Source of the DNA: an uncultured Saprospiraceae bacterium
GTDB taxonomy: Bacteria > Bacteroidota > Bacteroidia > Chitinophagales > Saprospiraceae
Length of the DNA: 7,030 bases
Direction of reading: 5' to 3'
NCBI GenBank assembly: GCA_937952155.1
Contig: CALFYH010000227.1
Location: 1-7,030, forward strand
Within the stretch, counting starts at the first letter, position 1; the number at the start of each line of letters is the position of its first letter. A program made the position numbers and the translations under genes. The notes beneath the pieces are model-generated. The model ran no database searches. It was not told the DNA's origin and saw only the letters and a list, made by a program, of their open reading frames with translations. Shown here piece after piece: positions 7,015-7,030 of this stretch.

Positions 7015-7030
7015 AGATCGGAAGAGCACA
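7015..7030 (+). other. Illumina TruSeq adapter sequence at the contig end
   Basis: The last 16 bases, AGATCGGAAGAGCACA, are exactly the first 16 bases of the standard Illumina TruSeq read-through adapter. The leading A may come from A-tailing or from the insert. This is library DNA, not genome, and the codons it appears to add to the last gene should be ignored. Confidence 0.95.

Noticed and set aside
7013..7030. Extension of the last gene to the right edge of the window
   Set aside because: The extra codons come from Illumina adapter sequence.
1..7030. CRISPR array, transposon, prophage, tRNA or toxin-antitoxin system
   Set aside because: No spaced direct repeats, terminal inverted repeats, transposase or integrase motifs, cloverleaf sequences or small gene pairs were found on either strand.

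Overview
The window is AT-rich bacterial DNA with seven protein genes, all on the minus strand. It reads as Bacteroidota, most likely the Saprospiraceae/Lewinella side. The reasons are promoter -7 elements of the TAnnTTTG type, A-rich leaders without Shine-Dalgarno sequences, a giant secreted Cys-rich metalloprotease with Ig-like repeats, and YceI proteins of Bacteroidota type. The species cannot be named from this.

In transcription order (right to left): a 5'-truncated unknown acidic protein (6521-7014); a GNAT acetyltransferase (6013-6462); ribosome-binding factor A, rbfA (5554-5931); a secreted YceI-family protein (4744-5334); an outer-membrane beta-barrel porin-like gene (3348-4676) carrying an in-frame TAG at 3477-3479; a rho-independent terminator (3274-3310); a second, divergent YceI-family protein (2617-3219); and a secreted M43/pappalysin-like metallopeptidase that starts at a GTG (2406) and runs off the left edge after 802 codons. 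This last gene is open from 2406 to position 1 and fills the left third of the window.

The YceI gene at 4744-5334 and the porin gene probably form one transcription unit ending at the 3274-3310 hairpin, with roles in the periplasm and outer membrane. The second YceI gene and the metallopeptidase each have their own -7 promoter element. RbfA is a housekeeping ribosome-maturation factor with its own promoter.

Two observations affect how the sequence should be used. First, bases 7015-7030 are identical to the start of the Illumina TruSeq adapter, so the right end is untrimmed library adapter and the last gene is really cut off at about 7014. Second, the porin gene is interrupted by a TAG codon after which the same frame runs on for 42 codons of convincing beta-barrel C-terminus ending in Phe. 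This is a recent nonsense mutation, a base-call error or a read-through/recoding site. I did not find a defence system, CRISPR array, transposon or RNA gene.
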